Source of the DNA: Aphrocallistes beatrix
Lineage: Eukaryota > Porifera > Hexactinellida > Sceptrulophora > Aphrocallistidae
DNA: 64,000 nucleotides
Reading direction: 5' to 3'
NCBI GenBank assembly: GCA_963281255.1
Contig: OY725489.1
Span: 1,426,001 to 1,490,000, forward strand
Shown here: positions 60,975-64,000 of the stretch, piece by piece
How positions within the stretch are numbered: the stretch's first letter is position 1
How the letters are laid out: each line of letters opens with the position of its first letter
Made by a program: the position numbers and the translations under genes
Notes under the pieces: model-generated
Told to the model about the DNA's origin: nothing
The model's input: only the letters and a program-made list of their open reading frames with translations
Database searches by the model: none

Positions 60975-61811
60975 CCTAATATTAACTATTACAACGCCGG
61001 AACCACATTTTTAGAAGCGATCCAGGTTCTACCGAACCAACCGGGCTTCTTTTTAAAAGTTGTCTAGTTTAACAGGACCAACCTGGGGCCACTTGAACAG
61101 TGGTCCGGTTAAAACCGTACCAACCGGATCAGTGTCGCCGGCCCTGTATTAAGTAAGAGATTACTTATAAAATTATAGTTATGAGATTTGTATGATGGCA
61201 CAATGGTTTCAATCGGGTACTAGTTACTCGCATTCCAGTTTCACAAAAAACTGGAACTGGAACAATCTCTATAAGAAGCGATGTTAACAAAGTGGGAATT
61301 GGGGGAGGTCATGATTCAATCTTAGCAAAGCATTGCCAGGAGCAAGCGTATAATGACGATCGTATCAAACTTTGGAAATAGAGAACAAATAAGTTATTTA
61401 AAAAGGATCAAGTTCATTGCTATGCGATATTCTCTATATTGAATGATGTAGTAAATTTGTAAACTAAGATTAGTGAATTTAATGAATTCAATAATAACTT
61501 TATCTGATTTCTAAAATGCTAGCTTTAACTTAGTGAATCTATTTGAGGAAAAACGAGAATTTTATTGTAACGACCCCCTAGTGTACTCGGCTTTGCCCTC
61601 GACTGTCGGCTGCGCGATCAAAAGTCGCAACAAGGAACTGTCCAAAGGTTGGACACTCTGAAGTAGTATATAATACATATGTACATACATATATTTGGAA
61701 GGGCGTATAACGCCTTCTATGACATAAGGGCATATCTCTATGGGAGCTGCAAAATAGTATATCACTGAGAATCAAAATGTTTTTGAAAAAGTGTTATTCA
61801 AATTGTCATAC
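60975..61811. other. intergenic; GGTCCGGTT/AACCGGACC-like repeat piece at 60990-61145
   Basis: CGCCGGAACC..CCGGCCCTG brackets 150 bp of mirrored ACCAACC/GGTCCGG motifs. The rest has no recognised content. The next exon of the SAM gene may lie here or beyond; I could not place it. Confidence 0.35.
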
Positions 61812-62003
61812 CTTTTTCGTAAGACTGTTCAATAATATTCGAGCTTCTTCGGGTGTCATTCCAATTCCATCTATCAAATCTTCTTCCTTGACTTTCATGT
61901 CATCAATCTGTACTACTCCAGATTCTTTGAATTTACCATAGTATTCTTCTAACCCTAATTCTTTCAAGAAATTAAAAACTGCATTTGGATATTTTTCAGC
62001 CAT
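61812..62003 (-). CDS. first coding exon of a SAM-domain protein
   Basis: The exon encodes 64 residues from ATG (62001-62003) to a GTATGA donor after AAAAAG (phase 0). Residues 8-63 form a sterile alpha motif, a five-helix protein-interaction domain: FNFLKELGLEEYYGKFKESG, VQIDDMKVKEEDLIDGIGMT, PEEARILLNSLTKK. The family includes adaptors, kinases and DNA- or RNA-binding regulators, so the role depends on the missing downstream exons. If the donor is not used, the frame stops two codons later, giving a 65-residue SAM-only protein. Confidence 0.65.
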
Positions 62004-63796
62004 TCTTCGAATAATTATATATTCAATTTTAATTGTTAGCATCAATTTGCACTTATATAGTAGTTATCATGAGTCAAATGCATACTTCCATATTTTCTAA
62101 CCATTGGGCGGATCTCTGTATATCATTTTACAAATACATCACAATACTTTAATGGATCAAATATCCACATTACTGTAATAACACGTATATGTATCTATTC
62201 TATTATGTACTAGTATATTATTGACCAATCAATCTTCAAGTCTAAGAGGTCAAAAATTCAGGGTGTTAAGAAATTGATGTCCTCTTTTTCAAACTCTAAG
62301 ATCAAAATATAAATCAACGCCAAACAATAAATGATGTTTCCAATATATCTACAGATTGGTTCGATACGTTTTCTAATTCGACCTGGCAGACTCGATATTA
62401 GTTTGTCCATAGGTATATGCGTACATATATGCGGTACTGTCACACTGTCGATGATCCGCTCCCATAATTGGTCCCTCTGGACCCTGCCATGGAGTGTCCC
62501 CTCTTGCCATAGTTAGTTCTTCTTGTTAATTCTATGCAAAGTGGTGTTTAAGTAGTTATTAAGAATAATAAACGAACTTTTGGCTCGATTTGATGAAATA
62601 TCCAAATTAGGATAGTACATAGATGTAATACCTTTTTCATAGAATCGGATTCGATCATCGGATATAATTTTCCAAGTATTCATACAATAATTAGCAAAAA
62701 AATTTTCTTACTTGCCCATAGGATTTAGAGCACGAGTTAGTAGATAATTATTACATGTATTTTTCTAGCAATTATTATGTTTGCACTACTGATTGTATGA
62801 GTAGTTTATTTATTAATATTTGTTGTGTAAAACTGTTCGTATAATTCTATCTCTATCATTTAACAAAGGTTAAACAAAGTGTATTGTGTGCAAGTCTTCT
62901 AGAGAAGTGATCTGCGGAACGGGTGTAGCTAGCTCTGAATGACTGTTCGGGCACACGTCTAAATAGTATTGGTCAGGGCCGTAGCAAATGGTCAGGTTGG
63001 TCAGTTAATTTATCTTCAACCAAAGGTTTCCCAGTTGCAGTCAGATCTGGTTATTATGAGCAAATTCTTCATTTAGGCATATTGGTATGAATATCGAACA
63101 AACAATTACATTATGTTTTCCAAATTGACTTCGTATTCACATTGGATTTTGATTTGTTTGAGCTTGTGTATAATTATACCAATTTATATAATAAGTTAAT
63201 AACTAAACATTTTTTTAACCTGAGTGTAGCGACGGGGTCACAGATCCGAGGGGACAAAATTAGGGTGAACTCCTGGAACTACGATATTTGCACTATAAAA
63301 CAAACACAGGAATCGCCATTCATAATCAACGCTTTGATCTCATAATTAAAACAAAACAACAACGAACAAGTCTAATTATTGTAGTTCTTGTTATACGTAT
63401 GTTAATTAAAAGTTAATTTGTAACCGTTATATCATGGTACTCAACTTTGATTACACTCGATCTACAAGTTCACAACCGGCTTAACTTTCAAATAAATGGG
63501 CCAGCTATAGCATTGTATGGGTCATATATTCAATTATATTTATATTTGGTATAGCACGTAACCATACCATTAACCGATAAAAATAGCCTTGGCACCTATA
63601 GACAGTGAGTTTGATTTCCAAGTTATGTTAGGGGGTGAAATAAAACTTTCGCTCTCCTCTAGTTATTGAAGGAAGGATAAACCTTCGACAAATTATTGGT
63701 ATGGCCCTACCAACCCAACCGGAGCCTACACCAATGAAAATTACCACCATACAATTTTTTTGCCTTTGTGGAAAATACAGGGTGTTTCATAAATTA
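62004..63796. other. 1.8 kb AT-rich intergenic DNA
   Basis: No gene or RNA is recognised. At 63779 CAGGGTGTTTCATAAATT resembles a Tc1/mariner-type tip with no partner in view. Confidence 0.35.
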
Positions 63797-64000
63797 CAAG
63801 CGCGCTTCGCGCTTGCTTGCGCTGCGCGGCTGGCGGACACTTTGTGTCCGCCGGAGGCTCCCTTCGGTCGCCTGGAGTCACATTGGTTAATTATAAGGGA
63901 GATAACATCTCTAAATATGTCTGTCCTACTGTGCTAATCGATATCACTCGAAAAATCACCAAATTTGTGAATTTAAAAATTTTTTGATGCGTAATGATGA
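63797..64000 (-). mobile_element. Helitron copy, cut by the window edge
   Basis: 3' end CTTG (flanking T), hairpin GGCGGACACTTTGTGTCCGCC, then the normal interior until the window ends near the first TGACGTCA. Confidence 0.8.

Overview
The window looks like nuclear DNA of an invertebrate animal. The genes are eukaryotic (exportin-7, peroxisomal acyl-CoA oxidase with a C-terminal SKL, ankyrin, SAM, U-box, 7TM), some have short introns (about 60-90 bp) with canonical GT..AG sites, and the gaps are AT-rich and packed with transposons. I cannot name the species. The repeat types (Helitrons with OTU, Ginger/KRBA2-like, mariner, hAT, Ty3/gypsy, long-TIR palindromes) would fit a sponge, cnidarian or similar lineage, but this is only a suggestion.

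Layout. 0-5 kb: an exon running off the left edge, a small ankyrin gene, hAT-type MITEs, a broken Ulp1/C48-type fragment, and a palindromic element split by a Helitron. 5.2-8.5 kb: intact exportin-7, one exon, minus strand. 8.9-13.6 kb: Ty3/gypsy retrotransposon with 185-bp LTRs and several coding breaks. 13.7-18.5 kb: a minus-strand exon, a decayed multi-exon gene (WW motif, C48 fold, PHD half) hit by a hAT insertion, and a Gag fragment. 18.7-20 kb: dead mariner. 20.2-22.2 kb: intact acyl-CoA oxidase. 22.9-24.1 kb: two tandem non-autonomous Helitrons. 25.4-26.6 kb: 7TM gene. 29.2-32.3 kb: an unusual fused gene with vWA, ubiquitin-conjugating (E2) and U-box (E3) domains. 33.9-43.3 kb: nested transposons (Helitrons, Ginger/KRBA2-like element, its small relative, Helitron helicase-OTU remnant, hAT). 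43.4-44.3 kb: a gene of six small exons. 44.7-46.8 and 48.3-60.9 kb: Helitrons, kilobase-scale palindromes and MITEs with almost no genes, apart from a second, frameshifted 7TM gene at 46.9-48.0 kb. 61.8-62.0 kb: first exon of a SAM-domain gene. The right edge cuts another Helitron.

The cellular genes do not form a pathway or operon. Three long host genes (exportin-7, acyl-CoA oxidase and the vWA-E2-U-box gene) are single-exon or nearly so, although other genes here use introns. The most notable signals are the vWA-E2-U-box fusion, a Helitron family that spreads CRE/AP-1-like motifs, two Ginger-type insertions into the same TA-rich spot of that Helitron, an LTR element whose primer site matches its own predicted mRNA start (self-priming), and the micro-exon gene with a stop-containing 27-nt exon.
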